The notes beneath the pieces were generated by a model. The model saw only the letters and a list, made by a program, of their open reading frames with translations. It was not told the DNA's origin and made no database searches. This document shows positions 18,617 to 28,561 of a stretch of DNA of 64,000 nt, in pieces; the stretch's first letter is position 1, and each line of letters begins with the position of its first letter. Source of the stretch: Lachnospiraceae bacterium. Lineage in GTDB: Bacteria > Bacillota > Clostridia > Lachnospirales > Lachnospiraceae. A program made the position numbers and the translations under genes. Where the stretch lies: assembly GCA_015057405.1 (NCBI GenBank), contig SVEK01000008.1, forward strand, positions 22,406-86,405, in the 5' to 3' direction.

Positions 18617-19132
18617 CTCTTTTTTCCTTCCTTTTATTTATTTTATTATATTTCGTGTTACAATTAAAATCTTTTCTTTTCAAGTTATAACTTCTATTAA
18701 ACCTCCTTCCTCAGAGAATTAACTTCAGAAACCTTGTAACATGATCTCTCAGTTCATTTTCAGTAACAAACTCAACTATCTGATTTTTCTCCTCTCGGTA
18801 AACCTTTTATTACTTGATTATATTAATTGACTGTTACATTATATCTTTTTCACCACGCAAAACTTTTTCCGTTTTTTTCAAACTTTTTGCAAATATCACA
18901 CAGCGGCCTATTGGTTATGTATTTACTTTGTTATTCATGCATATTCACCGGGGCACTCAATATCAGCTAAACACCTGCATAAATCACTATACCTTTTTCA
19001 CCCTATTATTATCACTTGTTAAACTCTTATTCTTGACTGACATCCCATAAAAGGTGTAGAATATCTTTTGATTTGTGTACAATCCCAATAAGGGAATTAA
19101 GATTAAAACACAGGAAGGACTGAAACAAAGAC
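18617..19132. other. Intergenic gap before aroF
   Basis: About 500 bp of AT-rich sequence. It holds the upstream region of the minus-strand secreted protein gene and the aroF promoter. I see no open frame with a ribosome site, no T-box hallmarks and no strong hairpin. Confidence 0.5.
19033..19062 (+). promoter_or_regulatory. Promoter of aroF
   Basis: TTGACT (19033-19038), an 18-bp spacer, then TAGAAT (19057-19062), about 70 bp upstream of the start codon. Confidence 0.6.
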
Positions 19133-20161
19133 ATGGGAATGCATTATATACGAAAAGTATTAACACCGGAAGAACTTAAAGAACAATATCCTCTTCCTGC
19201 AGAACATGCAAAGATTAAAGCAGCGCGTGACGAACAGATTAAAGATATTCTTACCGGCAAGTCAGACAGGTTTCTTGCAATAATAGGACCATGTTCAGCC
19301 GATAACGAAGACTCTGTATGTGATTATATAAACAGACTTGCAAAAATTCAGGAGCAGGTAAAAGATAAGATTTTGATTATTCCGCGTATATACACCAACA
19401 AACCCCGCACAACAGGTGAGGGATATAAGGGAATTGTCCACCAGCCGGATCCGGAGAAAGCTCCCGATATAAGCGAGGGTATTATTGCCATGAGAAAAAT
19501 GCACCTTCGTGCCATTTCAGAAACACATATGTTTGCTGCCGACGAGATGCTGTACCCTGAGAACTGGCCATACATTAGCGACATTCTTTCTTATGTTGCC
19601 GTCGGAGCACGTTCAGTAGAAGACCAGCAACACAGAATCGTCATAAGCGGATTTGACATTCCCTGCGGAATGAAAAATCCTACCAGTGGTGATTTTTCGG
19701 TTATGCTTAACTCCTGTAAAGCCGGACAAGGTTCACATACATTTTTATACAGAAGTCACGAAGTAAAAACAGACGGTAATCCGCTTGCTCATACAATCCT
19801 TCGCGGTGCTGTCAATAAGCACGGACAGAGTATTCCAAACTACCATTATGAAGACCTTCGAAGACTTCATAAACTTTATTGCGAATATAACTTAAAAAAT
19901 CCTGCAGTAATAATTGATACCAATCATTCTAATTCCAACAAAGTTTATTATGAACAGCCGCGAATTGTTGACGAAATTCTTCACAGCAAAAGAATCTCTG
20001 AGGATATTGGTACTCTCGTTAAGGGAGTTATGGTAGAAAGCTATATTGTGGAAGGCCGTCAGGATATCGGGCACCACACATACGGTCAGTCGATTACAGA
20101 CCCTTGTATCGGATGGGAAACAACTGAAAAACTTCTCCTTAATATGGCTGATAAACTATAA
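19133..20161 (+). CDS. aroF: 3-deoxy-7-phosphoheptulonate (DAHP) synthase, type I AroFGH class
   Basis: The first enzyme of the shikimate pathway, condensing PEP and erythrose 4-phosphate. The 342 residues match the E. coli AroF/G/H-like class. Visible motifs include IIGPCSADNEDS, IPRIYTNKPRTTGEGYKG (PEP and phosphate binding) and the metal-ligand region IDTNHSNSNK. The N-terminal extension typical of feedback-regulated forms is present (EELKEQYPLPAEHAK), but which amino acid inhibits it cannot be told. No other aro gene is nearby. The ribosome site AGGAAGG is about 14 nt upstream, rather far. Confidence 0.95.
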   Translation: MGMHYIRKVLTPEELKEQYPLPAEHAKIKAARDEQIKDILTGKSDRFLAIIGPCSADNEDSVCDYINRLAKIQEQVKDKILIIPRIYTNKPRTTGEGYKGIVHQPDPEKAPDISEGIIAMRKMHLRAISETHMFAADEMLYPENWPYISDILSYVAVGARSVEDQQHRIVISGFDIPCGMKNPTSGDFSVMLNSCKAGQGSHTFLYRSHEVKTDGNPLAHTILRGAVNKHGQSIPNYHYEDLRRLHKLYCEYNLKNPAVIIDTNHSNSNKVYYEQPRIVDEILHSKRISEDIGTLVKGVMVESYIVEGRQDIGHHTYGQSITDPCIGWETTEKLLLNMADKL

Positions 20162-20179
20162 TGTACTTTTCAGTTTTAC

Positions 20180-20722
20180 TCAGACAAATAATTCCATCAG
20201 CATTGGATTAACATAAGTTTCACATATACACCCTGCTGCGAGCAATATGGACAGCAGGGTTATTATTATACCTTTCCTGCGACTAAATCCGTAGATAATA
20301 TACAACGCCGAACCAATGTATGCAATTCCGTACAAAATAATCTGAGGCATTGACCATAGTAATATGATAATAATTCCCCGAGTCTGATATGCCATAAGAA
20401 AAAAAATAATCAGAAAGCCTGATACAACTCCGAATTTTCCACACAACCATGCGATATATATTCTTACAACAGCTAACTCCCCAAGCAGCCACATAATAAC
20501 AAAACTACCAAACCGCTTTATGATAGTCCGCAGTAGTATCTGAATATTATCATTGGCATCAAGATACTCCATCCTACTCTTAATTCCCATAAAATAATTA
20601 TCCATAAGTTCCTTTAATCCATTAAAATAGGAGCTTTGAAACAAGCTCCCTGTAATAATTCCAATCATTGTACACACAAATGTCAGAATAATATATCTTT
20701 TCCATACTTTCACAAGGCTCAT
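20180..20722 (-). CDS. spoIIM: Stage II sporulation protein M
   Basis: A polytopic membrane protein of 180 residues with about five hydrophobic segments. In spore formers SpoIIM works with SpoIIP and SpoIID in peptidoglycan remodelling during engulfment. The N-terminal TM followed by GIITGSLFQSSYF and the PQIILYGIAY segment fit the family. It is last in a minus-strand run and begins 7 bp after the NUDIX gene. Its presence suggests a sporulating ancestry but does not prove current sporulation. Confidence 0.85.
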   Translation of the reverse strand: MSLVKVWKRYIILTFVCTMIGIITGSLFQSSYFNGLKELMDNYFMGIKSRMEYLDANDNIQILLRTIIKRFGSFVIMWLLGELAVVRIYIAWLCGKFGVVSGFLIIFFLMAYQTRGIIIILLWSMPQIILYGIAYIGSALYIIYGFSRRKGIIITLLSILLAAGCICETYVNPMLMELFV

Positions 20723-20729
20723 CTCCTTG

Positions 20730-21272
20730 TTACAAAGTATGCTGCAAAGTTCTGTAATATGCCATCAACCCGGCAATTGTCTTACCGTCAACTATCTCGC
20801 CACTCATAATCATATCAACAAGCTGCTCTATATCATACCTTTCAAGACTGATAAATTCATCCTCGTCATAGTTGGTATGGGACTTAACAAGTTTATCAGA
20901 ATAATAAACATATACACACTCAGAGGTATATGCCGGAGCCGAATATACATCAATCAAATGAGTCAAAGCCTCAGTCTTATATCCTGTCTCCTCTTCTAAT
21001 TCTCTCATTCCGGCATCATAAGGTTCCTCCCCCTTATTAATGCCGCCCGCCGGAATCTCAAGGAGCTCACAATCAGAGCCAATACGGTATTGTCTTACCA
21101 TAATTATTTTACCGTCTTCATCCACCGGAATAACTGCAACAGCACCTTTATGTTCGATATAATCCCATTCTACATTTTTATCATTAGGCAGTTTAATGGT
21201 CTCCTTATAAAAATCAACAATACTCCCCTTAAACGCCAGCCTTCTGTCAATCTTTTCATACTTATAGGACAT
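20730..21272 (-). CDS. NUDIX hydrolase, probable ADP-ribose pyrophosphatase
   Basis: Probably hydrolyses ADP-ribose or related nucleoside diphosphate derivatives. The Nudix box is intact (GGINKGEEPYDAGMREL then EEETGY, around residues 80-103). The protein length of 180 residues fits ADP-ribose pyrophosphatases. The ATG at 21272 is preferred because GGAGGG is 9 nt upstream; an upstream start at 21353 would overlap pepD. Substrate preference is inferred from family size and the upstream EIPAG motif. Confidence 0.88.
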   Translation of the reverse strand: MSYKYEKIDRRLAFKGSIVDFYKETIKLPNDKNVEWDYIEHKGAVAVIPVDEDGKIIMVRQYRIGSDCELLEIPAGGINKGEEPYDAGMRELEEETGYKTEALTHLIDVYSAPAYTSECVYVYYSDKLVKSHTNYDEDEFISLERYDIEQLVDMIMSGEIVDGKTIAGLMAYYRTLQHTL

Positions 21273-21333
21273 AAAGCCTAACCCTCCACTAATTAAATCA
21301 TGATTTAGCAATTGACGTTGAATGCCAAACTTA

Positions 21334-22764
21334 TCATTTACCCTCTTTGGCAAATCTAATAATCACATTTCTAAGGAACTTATCAACTCGCTCTACAGAA
21401 GCTATCTCAATACGTTCCTTTACTGTATGGATATCATGCATATTAGGACCGATTGAGATAATGTCCATGTCAGGATTCTTTTCCATAAAAATACCGCCTT
21501 CAAGACCTGCATGCACCCCTTCAACCACAGCGTCTCTGCCATAGGTTTCACGGAACACATCACACATCAGATTACGAAATGCAGACTCCGCACTCATATC
21601 CCATGACGGATATCCGCCGTAGGTTATATATTCTGCATCAACAATCGCAGCAACAGCCGCGAGCTTATTACTCAAATAATCAATATAACTCTTTTTCTGG
21701 CTTCTCATTGATACTACCGCGGAAACAGTAGTATCTGTCATTTCAAACACACCAAGATTACAGGAGCTTTCCACCATACCCGGAATCGAAGCACTCATAA
21801 CCTGCACACCATTTGGTAAAAGAGTAAACAGACACATTAATCTTGTATAATCTTCAAAACTTATCACCTTATATGTCTGTACTTTGTCATCAGCCTTAAC
21901 TATAAACTTTGCATCCGGTTCAGCGACTTCATATTCATTTTCAAGAATGTCAGATACTAGTTTTAATGTAGCAAGAAATTCATCCTTCTTATCAGGTCTG
22001 ACTACAACTAATAGGCTTGCCTCATTAGGAATTACATTGTCCTTCGAACCTCCGCCCAGACTAAGAACACGACAAATCTCTTTAGGAAGCATTCCCAAAA
22101 CTCTACCAAGAATATGAACCGCATTCCATCTGTTTTTACCAATATCAATTCCTGAATGTCCGCCTTTAAGACCTTCAATCTTAATCTCTGTCTTGAATCC
22201 GTCATACTCCTCACGTTCAATGACATAACTCATTTTGCCCACTCTGCCACCGGCACATGCTACAGTAAATATACCCTCTTCCTCAGAGTCAATATTGATA
22301 ACACTTTTTCCCTTAAGGAGACTAATATCAAAAGCAGCGGCACCATACATACCAATCTCTTCGTCAGTTGTAATAACCATCTCAAGAGGCGGATGAATAA
22401 GTGTATCGTCTGTAAGATACTCTAACATATAGGCAATTGCAATCCCGTCATCACCACCCAGGGTTGTCCCATCTGCTCTAAGGTATCCGTCTTCCTCAAT
22501 AACAGTTATTCCGTCCTTTGTAAAATCATGACTGCTGTCAGCCGTTTTTTCACAGACCATATCCATATGCCCCTGCATTACAAGGGGCGGACAGTTTTCA
22601 TAACCCGGCGAGGCATCCTTATATATTACTACATTAAGTGCTTCATCCTGATAATACCTAAGATTATTTTCTTTGGCAAATTCAACAAGATAATCGCTGA
22701 TTGCCTGATTGTTACGTGAACCTCTCGGCACACGACTTATATTTTTAAAATGTTCAAGTACCAT
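21334..22764 (-). CDS. pepD: Aminoacyl-histidine dipeptidase (M20 family)
   Basis: A cytosolic zinc di- or tripeptidase of 476 residues. The M20 metal-binding segments are seen: VMQGHMDMVCEKT, LGGDDGIAIAYML, and TTDEEIGMYGAAAFD with the catalytic Glu pair. The late His-containing VEGVHAGLEGGIF is also typical of PepD. It lies in a run with the PFL gene upstream (41 bp) and NUDIX downstream. Substrate range is broad in this family. Confidence 0.95.
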   Translation of the reverse strand: MVLEHFKNISRVPRGSRNNQAISDYLVEFAKENNLRYYQDEALNVVIYKDASPGYENCPPLVMQGHMDMVCEKTADSSHDFTKDGITVIEEDGYLRADGTTLGGDDGIAIAYMLEYLTDDTLIHPPLEMVITTDEEIGMYGAAAFDISLLKGKSVINIDSEEEGIFTVACAGGRVGKMSYVIEREEYDGFKTEIKIEGLKGGHSGIDIGKNRWNAVHILGRVLGMLPKEICRVLSLGGGSKDNVIPNEASLLVVVRPDKKDEFLATLKLVSDILENEYEVAEPDAKFIVKADDKVQTYKVISFEDYTRLMCLFTLLPNGVQVMSASIPGMVESSCNLGVFEMTDTTVSAVVSMRSQKKSYIDYLSNKLAAVAAIVDAEYITYGGYPSWDMSAESAFRNLMCDVFRETYGRDAVVEGVHAGLEGGIFMEKNPDMDIISIGPNMHDIHTVKERIEIASVERVDKFLRNVIIRFAKEGK

Positions 22765-22805
22765 AACTGTTCCTTTCTCACCCTCATCTACTGCCGGTCT
22801 TTATA

Positions 22806-24170
22806 CTAATTCTTAAAGCTGTGTATAGGTGCCGGTATCCTTCCTTTTCTGTTAATAAAATCTGCGCAACCAAATCCGTTAACCGGCATGATTGGAGCAT
22901 ATCCCAAAAGTCCACCAAATTCTACGGTTTCTCCAACAGTTTTTCCTGCAACCGGAATAATTCTTACTGCAGTTGTCTTTTGATTTATCATACCTATTGC
23001 CATCTCATCTGCAATAATTCCCGAAATCGTTGTTGCGCTTGTATCACCGGGAATCGCAATCATATCAAGTCCTACAGAGCACACACAAGTCATTGCCTCT
23101 AACTTTTCAAGAGTAAGGGCGCCGTCTGTTACGGCCCGTATCATTCCCTGATCCTCACTCACAGGAATAAATGCACCGCTAAGACCACCCACATAAGACG
23201 AAGCCATCACTCCGCCTTTTTTTACCTGATCATTGAGCATTGCAAGAGCAGCTGTTGTTCCCGGTGCACCGGCTCTTTCAAGCCCCATTTCCTCAAATAT
23301 ATCAGCTATACTATCACCTATTGCCGGAGTCGGCGCAAGTGAAAGATCAATTATTCCAAACGGAACCCCTAGTCTTTCTGATGCTTCTTTTGCAACCAAC
23401 TGTCCGACTCTGGTAATCTTAAACGCAGTTTTCTTGATTGTTTCACAAAGAACCTCAAAATCCTCTCCATGAATACTTTCAAGAGCCTTCTTAACAACTC
23501 CCGGTCCACTGACACCAACATTAATAATTGCATCTGCTTCTGTTACACCATGAAATGCACCTGCCATAAACGGATTATCATCAGGCGCATTACAAAATAC
23601 AACAAGTTTAGCACAACCTATAGAATCATTTTCTTTGGTAAGCTCAGCCGCTTCCAAAATAATATTACCCATAAGCCTGATAGCATCCATATCTAAACCG
23701 GTTTTGGTAGAACCAAGATTAACTGAACTACATACCATATTAGTCTCACTCAGAGCCTGAGGAATAGAACGAATAAGATTCTCATCTGCTTTAGTCATAC
23801 CCTTTGAAACAAGAGCAGAATAACCACCTATAAAATTAACTCCAACCTGAGCAGCTGCCCTGTCAAGAGTCTTTGCAATCGTCACAAAATCTTCCGGACA
23901 CTTGCAAGCCGAAGCACCAACCAAAGCTATTGGAGTTACTGAAATTCTTTTATTAACAATAGGAATTCCAAACTCTTTCTCAATATCACAACCGGTTTTA
24001 ACAAGGTCTTTTGCAACCGTTGTAATTTTATTGTATATTTTCTCATTAAGTCTGTCCAAATTATTATCTGCACAATCAAGGAGACTTATTCCAAGTGTTA
24101 TCGTACGCACGTCCAGATTCTCTTTTTCTATCATCTGGTTCGTCTCAAGTACTTCATTTATATTAACCAT
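22806..24170 (-). CDS. PFL family protein (UPF0210/DUF711)
   Basis: A 454-residue conserved cytoplasmic protein. It has the family's typical segments [16 protein letters not shown] near the N-terminus, [17 protein letters not shown], and [18 protein letters not shown] at the C-terminus. It is structurally related to the glycyl-radical enzyme fold, but I see no C-terminal glycyl radical motif and no biochemical role is established here. It follows a small ACT protein (UPF0237); this pairing is common in Firmicutes. Confidence 0.93.
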   Translation of the reverse strand: MVNINEVLETNQMIEKENLDVRTITLGISLLDCADNNLDRLNEKIYNKITTVAKDLVKTGCDIEKEFGIPIVNKRISVTPIALVGASACKCPEDFVTIAKTLDRAAAQVGVNFIGGYSALVSKGMTKADENLIRSIPQALSETNMVCSSVNLGSTKTGLDMDAIRLMGNIILEAAELTKENDSIGCAKLVVFCNAPDDNPFMAGAFHGVTEADAIINVGVSGPGVVKKALESIHGEDFEVLCETIKKTAFKITRVGQLVAKEASERLGVPFGIIDLSLAPTPAIGDSIADIFEEMGLERAGAPGTTAALAMLNDQVKKGGVMASSYVGGLSGAFIPVSEDQGMIRAVTDGALTLEKLEAMTCVCSVGLDMIAIPGDTSATTISGIIADEMAIGMINQKTTAVRIIPVAGKTVGETVEFGGLLGYAPIMPVNGFGCADFINRKGRIPAPIHSFKN

Positions 24171-24227
24171 AATCTACACTCCTGTCATAAAACTAATATT
24201 CTCTAATTGCTAAAAGTCTGCAATTAT

Positions 24228-24500
24228 TTAGATACGATGCATTTTATCAAATATCTCTTCACGTTGCATCTTAATTACGCATCCGATATTGTCACCAAGC
24301 TCTGCAAAATCATCACTAATTTCAGCAAAATCTTTATCACTTCCGCTAATATCTGCCACCATCATCATATTAAGATATCCACCGGTTATTGTCTGACTGA
24401 TATCAAGAATATTAACCTTATTGTCTGCAAGATATGTACACACCTTTGCAATAATTCCAACACTGTCCTTTCCTACTACCGTAATAATTGTCTTTTTCAT
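24228..24500 (-). CDS. ACT domain protein (UPF0237)
   Basis: A single ACT domain of 90 residues: ITVVGKDSVGIIAKVCTYLAD followed by NKVNILDISQT, the usual ligand-binding beta-alpha-beta arrangement. Such proteins are thought to bind amino acids and act as regulatory partners. It sits 57 bp upstream of the PFL gene, with which it is normally paired. Confidence 0.93.
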   Translation of the reverse strand: MKKTIITVVGKDSVGIIAKVCTYLADNKVNILDISQTITGGYLNMMMVADISGSDKDFAEISDDFAELGDNIGCVIKMQREEIFDKMHRI

Positions 24501-24587
24501 ATTATCATTCCTTCCTGAGTATTAATTTCTTTGTGAATAACTTTTTTGTATTGTCATTTTGTGTATTGCTTATTTTGTAACTACTCA

Positions 24588-25379
24588 TTAAATCTCCGTT
24601 ATACAGGACAAATTATCCCTGTCAGCAGTTTTAAGTCTGAATCTCGATATATCTCCGTACTCCTTACTAAGTTCATATTTTACGGTCTCATAAGCAAGCT
24701 CCGGATAATTATTCTCTTTACTTAAATGCCCGAGGAAAATATGCTTTACCTCTCTGCAAAGTAGCTGAAGAATAAGCTTTGCACTCATATCATTTGATAG
24801 ATGTCCAATATCGCTTAGGATTCTTTTTTTTAGATAAAACGGATACGGTCCTGCCTGAAGCATAGACACATCATAATTTGCTTCAATAAACAGTATGTTA
24901 GAATTTTCCAGTTTTGTTCTTATATATGTATCATAAATTCCCAGGTCTGTAGCAATACCAATCTTGTTTTTTCCGTTCTGTAACGTAAAGCACACCGACC
25001 CCGGTGCATCATGAGAGGTTGCAAAGGGCATAACCTCTATATCACCAATCAAAAATCCCTTGTCTGCTTTAATCGGGTTAAACAGTGAATAATCAATTCT
25101 GTGCTTTTTATCATTTCTTGCAATTGCATCCAGCGTAGGTGCAGTTGCATATACCGGGACATGATATTTGCTAAGAAACACTTCCAATCCTTTAATATGG
25201 TCAGAATGCTCGTGCGTAACTAAAATCCCATCAAGGTTCTCAGCCTGTTCATCTATACTTTCAAGTCCGCCGACTATACGTTTTGTACTTATTCCCCCAT
25301 CAATCAGCAGACCGGTTGTTTCACTTTTTACATATTCACAATTGCCACTGCTTCCACTGGCCAAACTACAAAACTTCAT
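24588..25379 (-). CDS. walJ: MBL-fold hydrolase, WalJ/YycJ-like
   Basis: A metallo-beta-lactamase fold nuclease-like protein of 263 residues. The metal motif THEHSDHIKGLE is intact, with further ligands in ATSHDAPGSVCF and FLGHLSKENN. YycJ/WalJ proteins act in coordination of cell division, wall metabolism and DNA replication in Firmicutes, and the gene lies directly downstream of an ftsA-like gene. I use the ATG at 25379 (MKFCSLASGSSGN), the canonical N-terminus. No walK or walR is in the window, so the symbol rests on sequence only. Confidence 0.85.
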   Translation of the reverse strand: MKFCSLASGSSGNCEYVKSETTGLLIDGGISTKRIVGGLESIDEQAENLDGILVTHEHSDHIKGLEVFLSKYHVPVYATAPTLDAIARNDKKHRIDYSLFNPIKADKGFLIGDIEVMPFATSHDAPGSVCFTLQNGKNKIGIATDLGIYDTYIRTKLENSNILFIEANYDVSMLQAGPYPFYLKKRILSDIGHLSNDMSAKLILQLLCREVKHIFLGHLSKENNYPELAYETVKYELSKEYGDISRFRLKTADRDNLSCITEI

Positions 25380-25427
25380 TACTAAACTCCTCAAATATCT
25401 GATTGCATAAAGTGAACCGGTTTAATT

Positions 25428-27524
25428 CTAGTCCACCCACTCAATTCTAATAACGTCGCCTTCATTGACAGGAGACAGAAACTCAGCTTTCTCATCATTA
25501 ATTGTTATTAACAACTTATTACCACGGGCAACTGAAGTATCAAACGGATAATAATCCAGTACATCAACCAATATATATCCAGGTTTACCGGTCATAACAA
25601 TCCGGGTATTATTAACAAATACAACAACAGTTTTTCCTTCCTCTTTCGAATTATCCTGCTCTGCACCGGACGGCACATTTGAACTGTCCGTAACATTTTC
25701 AGATAAATCACTATCCAAATCGCCGTCTGAATCATCCTCCGGCAAATCACTGTATGACATCTCGGATATATCCTTCAAACTACTGTACTCTATCTTAAAA
25801 TTACCATATACTTTTTCATCAGGTCCAGCCAAAACATTGTTGACTGTTATCCCTTTATGATACGGTAAATCCATAAAATCAAGAACCTGCTCCAAAGTAT
25901 AATAATCAAGAACCTGAATCTCGTCACCGTTTGCTACATTGTAACTTCCCGGCATCAGTTCCCCGTTGACACTTACATATCTTGGGCAAATAATCTCTTT
26001 TCCGTTAACAATAAATGTTATTTCTGATGAATACTCAGGAAGTGACATAATTTCCACCTGTGCTGAAGCTCCTTTTGTTGATTCCTCTATAACAATCTTA
26101 TCACCGGCCTCAACAGGCGCACTAAGATTAGACTCTTTACCGTTAAGAAGAATTACAGCCGGTTCTCCCTGCTCTCCGCGCACCATTCTTTTTTCGCCAT
26201 TAATTGTATATACAATCTCATCGCCTCTTTTCGGGAACAGATAATCATTAGATAATCCAAGCTGAAGCGCAGCATCCATTATCGTTACCCTGTCATTATC
26301 ATATATTTTTATATGTTCATCATTGATTACAACCTGAATAAAGTTATTCTTCTGCTCATAATAATTAAGACATATTCCTATCGGTGTAACAAGAATGGAA
26401 TCCTTCTTAACATTCTCCGCCCTAAATTCAATATTCTGCATGACTTCCTTGCCTCTTAAGGCAACTCGTTCCCTCTGTATACCAAGACTGTCAGCAAGAG
26501 ACTCAACAAATCCTGCAATTTTACCGCCGCCGCCTACAATAAAGACGGCACTCACCGGCTTATCACCATTTAATTCCGTAATCTTATCAGCAACTTGACG
26601 GGTAATATTGTCAACAACAGGACGGGTCACATCAGTCAGTTCCTCTTTTGTAACTGTATGAGAAATTCCCATTATGTCCTTAAATTTTACGGACTTTTTG
26701 TTCATAGACTTTTTAATCTTTTCTGCAACCTTAAACTCCACAAGATATTTGGATGCAATAATCTCAGTTATCTCATCTCCGGCATATGGCATCATTCCAA
26801 ATGCCTCAATGTGTCCGCCTTTGGCAATAGATATATCAGAAGTACCGGCACCCACATCCACAAGTGCTATATTAAGCAATCTGTACGCCTCAGGAATTGC
26901 AACATTAATAGCTGCAATAGGCTCCAATGTCATATTAGCAACTTTTAGTCCGGCTTTCTCAACCGCAGAATATAATCCGTCAACCACTTCATCAGGCAAA
27001 AACGTTGCAATAAGTTCTACGCCAATCTTCCCTGCTTTATGGTCTTCGAGTGTTGTAATTGCATAATCATTAAGAAAATACTGAACAACTGAATATCCCA
27101 CACAATAGAATCTTGTAATATCATTTTCAGTGGCAGTCCTTATGTCCTCATAAGCCTGCTCGACTCCAAGCATCTCCAATGAATAAACATGCTCAGACGT
27201 AATAACAGTATCCGCAGGAAGATCATAATCAACCCTTTTTCTTATAGTTCTAAGCACACGTCCGGCAGCCGCAATACATACTTCATCCAAATTTTTCCCA
27301 ATCTGTTGCTCTAATTCATTCTTAATATGAACTATAGATTCAGCAACCTTAGCAATATCATGAATCTGTCCATCAAGCATTGCCCTTGTTTTATGCTCCA
27401 GCACAACCTGTGCCTCAACAACAAAACGGTTTCCTATATCTTTATATCCAACCGTTCCTACCATATTGCGTGTTCCTATATCAAGTCCGAATACGTATTT
27501 TCCGTTATAATTCTTATCAGCCAT
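25428..27524 (-). CDS. FtsA-like actin-fold ATPase with long C-terminal extension
   Basis: Residues 1-350 are an FtsA/PilM-type actin fold: FGLDIGTRNMVGTVGY (phosphate 1), ALVDVGAGTSDISIA (phosphate 2) and FIVGGGGKIAGFVESL (adenosine motif). Ordinary FtsA is near 420 residues, but this protein has 698. The extra 300 residues contain repeated beta-rich segments of the type NGK...PVEAGDKIVIEE and NDEKAEFLSPVNEGDVI, plus an acidic Asp/Ser-rich linker. No amphipathic membrane-targeting helix is evident at the C-terminus. Start chosen at ATG 27524, 8 nt after GGAGG. It may be a division or envelope-assembly ATPase; FtsA identity is not certain. Confidence 0.8.
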   Translation of the reverse strand: MADKNYNGKYVFGLDIGTRNMVGTVGYKDIGNRFVVEAQVVLEHKTRAMLDGQIHDIAKVAESIVHIKNELEQQIGKNLDEVCIAAAGRVLRTIRKRVDYDLPADTVITSEHVYSLEMLGVEQAYEDIRTATENDITRFYCVGYSVVQYFLNDYAITTLEDHKAGKIGVELIATFLPDEVVDGLYSAVEKAGLKVANMTLEPIAAINVAIPEAYRLLNIALVDVGAGTSDISIAKGGHIEAFGMMPYAGDEITEIIASKYLVEFKVAEKIKKSMNKKSVKFKDIMGISHTVTKEELTDVTRPVVDNITRQVADKITELNGDKPVSAVFIVGGGGKIAGFVESLADSLGIQRERVALRGKEVMQNIEFRAENVKKDSILVTPIGICLNYYEQKNNFIQVVINDEHIKIYDNDRVTIMDAALQLGLSNDYLFPKRGDEIVYTINGEKRMVRGEQGEPAVILLNGKESNLSAPVEAGDKIVIEESTKGASAQVEIMSLPEYSSEITFIVNGKEIICPRYVSVNGELMPGSYNVANGDEIQVLDYYTLEQVLDFMDLPYHKGITVNNVLAGPDEKVYGNFKIEYSSLKDISEMSYSDLPEDDSDGDLDSDLSENVTDSSNVPSGAEQDNSKEEGKTVVVFVNNTRIVMTGKPGYILVDVLDYYPFDTSVARGNKLLITINDEKAEFLSPVNEGDVIRIEWVD

Positions 27525-27945
27525 TCCAAGTGCCTCCAAGCATGTTATTATTCATAATAATATCACATATTCATAAAAACTTCACCAACAACTTAATTTT
27601 ACATTCATTTAGTTGTTCCGTCAACTTTCTATAAAGAGTTATTGTCGCGCATACATTTTCTTTTATATTCACTTCTTCAACTTCAAAAAATTGAAAATAT
27701 TACCACTTTCAATTATTCTTATTGATTAGTTGACTGATTTATTTTTGCATTAGCACGAATGCTGATTTTATAAGGCTTTCCAGCATAGACTAAAATCTAT
27801 GTCCGACACTATGCGCTAATTTTAATGCATTTAAAATCAATATAAGCATACCCTCACCGCCAAAATGAAATAAATCCGGAACCGGGTTACTGCTTTTGAA
27901 GTCAATTCTTATAATTGAAATACCTCTATTTAACACAAAAACGCA
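27525..27945. other. Intergenic gap with nested inverted repeats
   Basis: About 420 bp upstream of the ftsA-like gene. Positions 27721-27841 contain several inverted repeats in nested order: ATTGATT/AATCAAT, TGATTTTA (27763-27770) with TAAAATCA (27832-27839), and GCATAG (27783-27788) with CTATGC (27809-27814). A small CATAGA/TCTATG hairpin lies inside. No protein frame is supported. It could be a structured leader or remnant of a mobile repeat. Confidence 0.45.
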
Positions 27946-28158
27946 TTATCTCCACAGCATCAGATTCAATTCAGTTTTTCCGGAGTAGCTTAAGACAAAC
28001 ACAGAAAACAAGAATACCAAATAGGAAAAATGAATAAAACCATATGCAATCCATTGAGACGGTAAGGATTCTGCCCCGTCATACATAAAAAAGATTACAT
28101 TAAAAACTATAATAAAAAGACTACACAAAATAAAACTAATAAAGCTTCTCTTATTCAT
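27946..28158 (-). CDS. Small two-TM membrane protein, possibly truncated
   Basis: A 70-residue protein with two hydrophobic segments (FISFILCSLFIIVFNVIFF and FIHFSYLVFLFSVFVLSY). It resembles the beginning of a larger four-TM Lachnospiraceae membrane protein, stopping abruptly after GKTELNLMLWR. The downstream region is the palindrome-rich gap, so truncation by a rearrangement is possible. The ribosome site is weak. It is divergent from the HTH gene. Confidence 0.45.
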   Translation of the reverse strand: MNKRSFISFILCSLFIIVFNVIFFMYDGAESLPSQWIAYGFIHFSYLVFLFSVFVLSYSGKTELNLMLWR

Positions 28159-28204
28159 GTCAATCTATATAATTAAGTCATACTCTTAGACTGTGGAGGA
28201 CATC

Positions 28205-28555
28205 ATGGCTACCAAACAAAATGAGATATTACAAAGAATAAGTAATCTCTGCGAAAAAAAGAATTGGTCACTGTACCGCCTTGCCAAGGAATCAAACATT
28301 CCTTATTCGAGCCTTAATACAATGTTTATCCGTAATACACAGCCCACAATTCCGACTTTGGAAAAGATTTGTGCAGGGCTTAATTTAACTTTGAGTGAAT
28401 TTTTTAATAACGACAACATCGACAATCCATACTTTTATGTTCTTACCGATGACGAGAAAAAAATTATTAATTCATTAAGATTACTACCGGAACAAAAACA
28501 AGAACTTGTAATTGCTTATATTAAAGGATTATCAGCAGGGATATCAGACAATTAA
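28205..28555 (+). CDS. XRE-family helix-turn-helix regulator
   Basis: A 116-residue DNA-binding protein. The N-terminal Cro/CI-type HTH is clear: RLAKESNIPYSSLNTMFIRN, then PTIPTLEKICAGLNLTLSEF. The C-terminal helix bundle (EKKIINSLRLLPEQKQELV) is typical of single-component XRE regulators in Firmicutes. The ATG at 28205 is used because GGAGG lies just upstream; the in-frame ATG at 28193 overlaps that site. Its target is unknown. It is convergent with the deoxyribosyltransferase gene, 6 bp away. Confidence 0.9.
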   Translation: MATKQNEILQRISNLCEKKNWSLYRLAKESNIPYSSLNTMFIRNTQPTIPTLEKICAGLNLTLSEFFNNDNIDNPYFYVLTDDEKKIINSLRLLPEQKQELVIAYIKGLSAGISDN

Positions 28556-28561
28556 TTATTT

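Noticed and set aside
18617..19132. T-box or attenuator in front of aroF
   Set aside because: No T-box sequence, no leader peptide with aromatic codons and no terminator/antiterminator pair could be seen.
26595..27066. Plus-strand frames of 117-130 codons within the ftsA-like gene
   Set aside because: Overlap the full-length FtsA-like frame and have cysteine/histidine-rich random composition.
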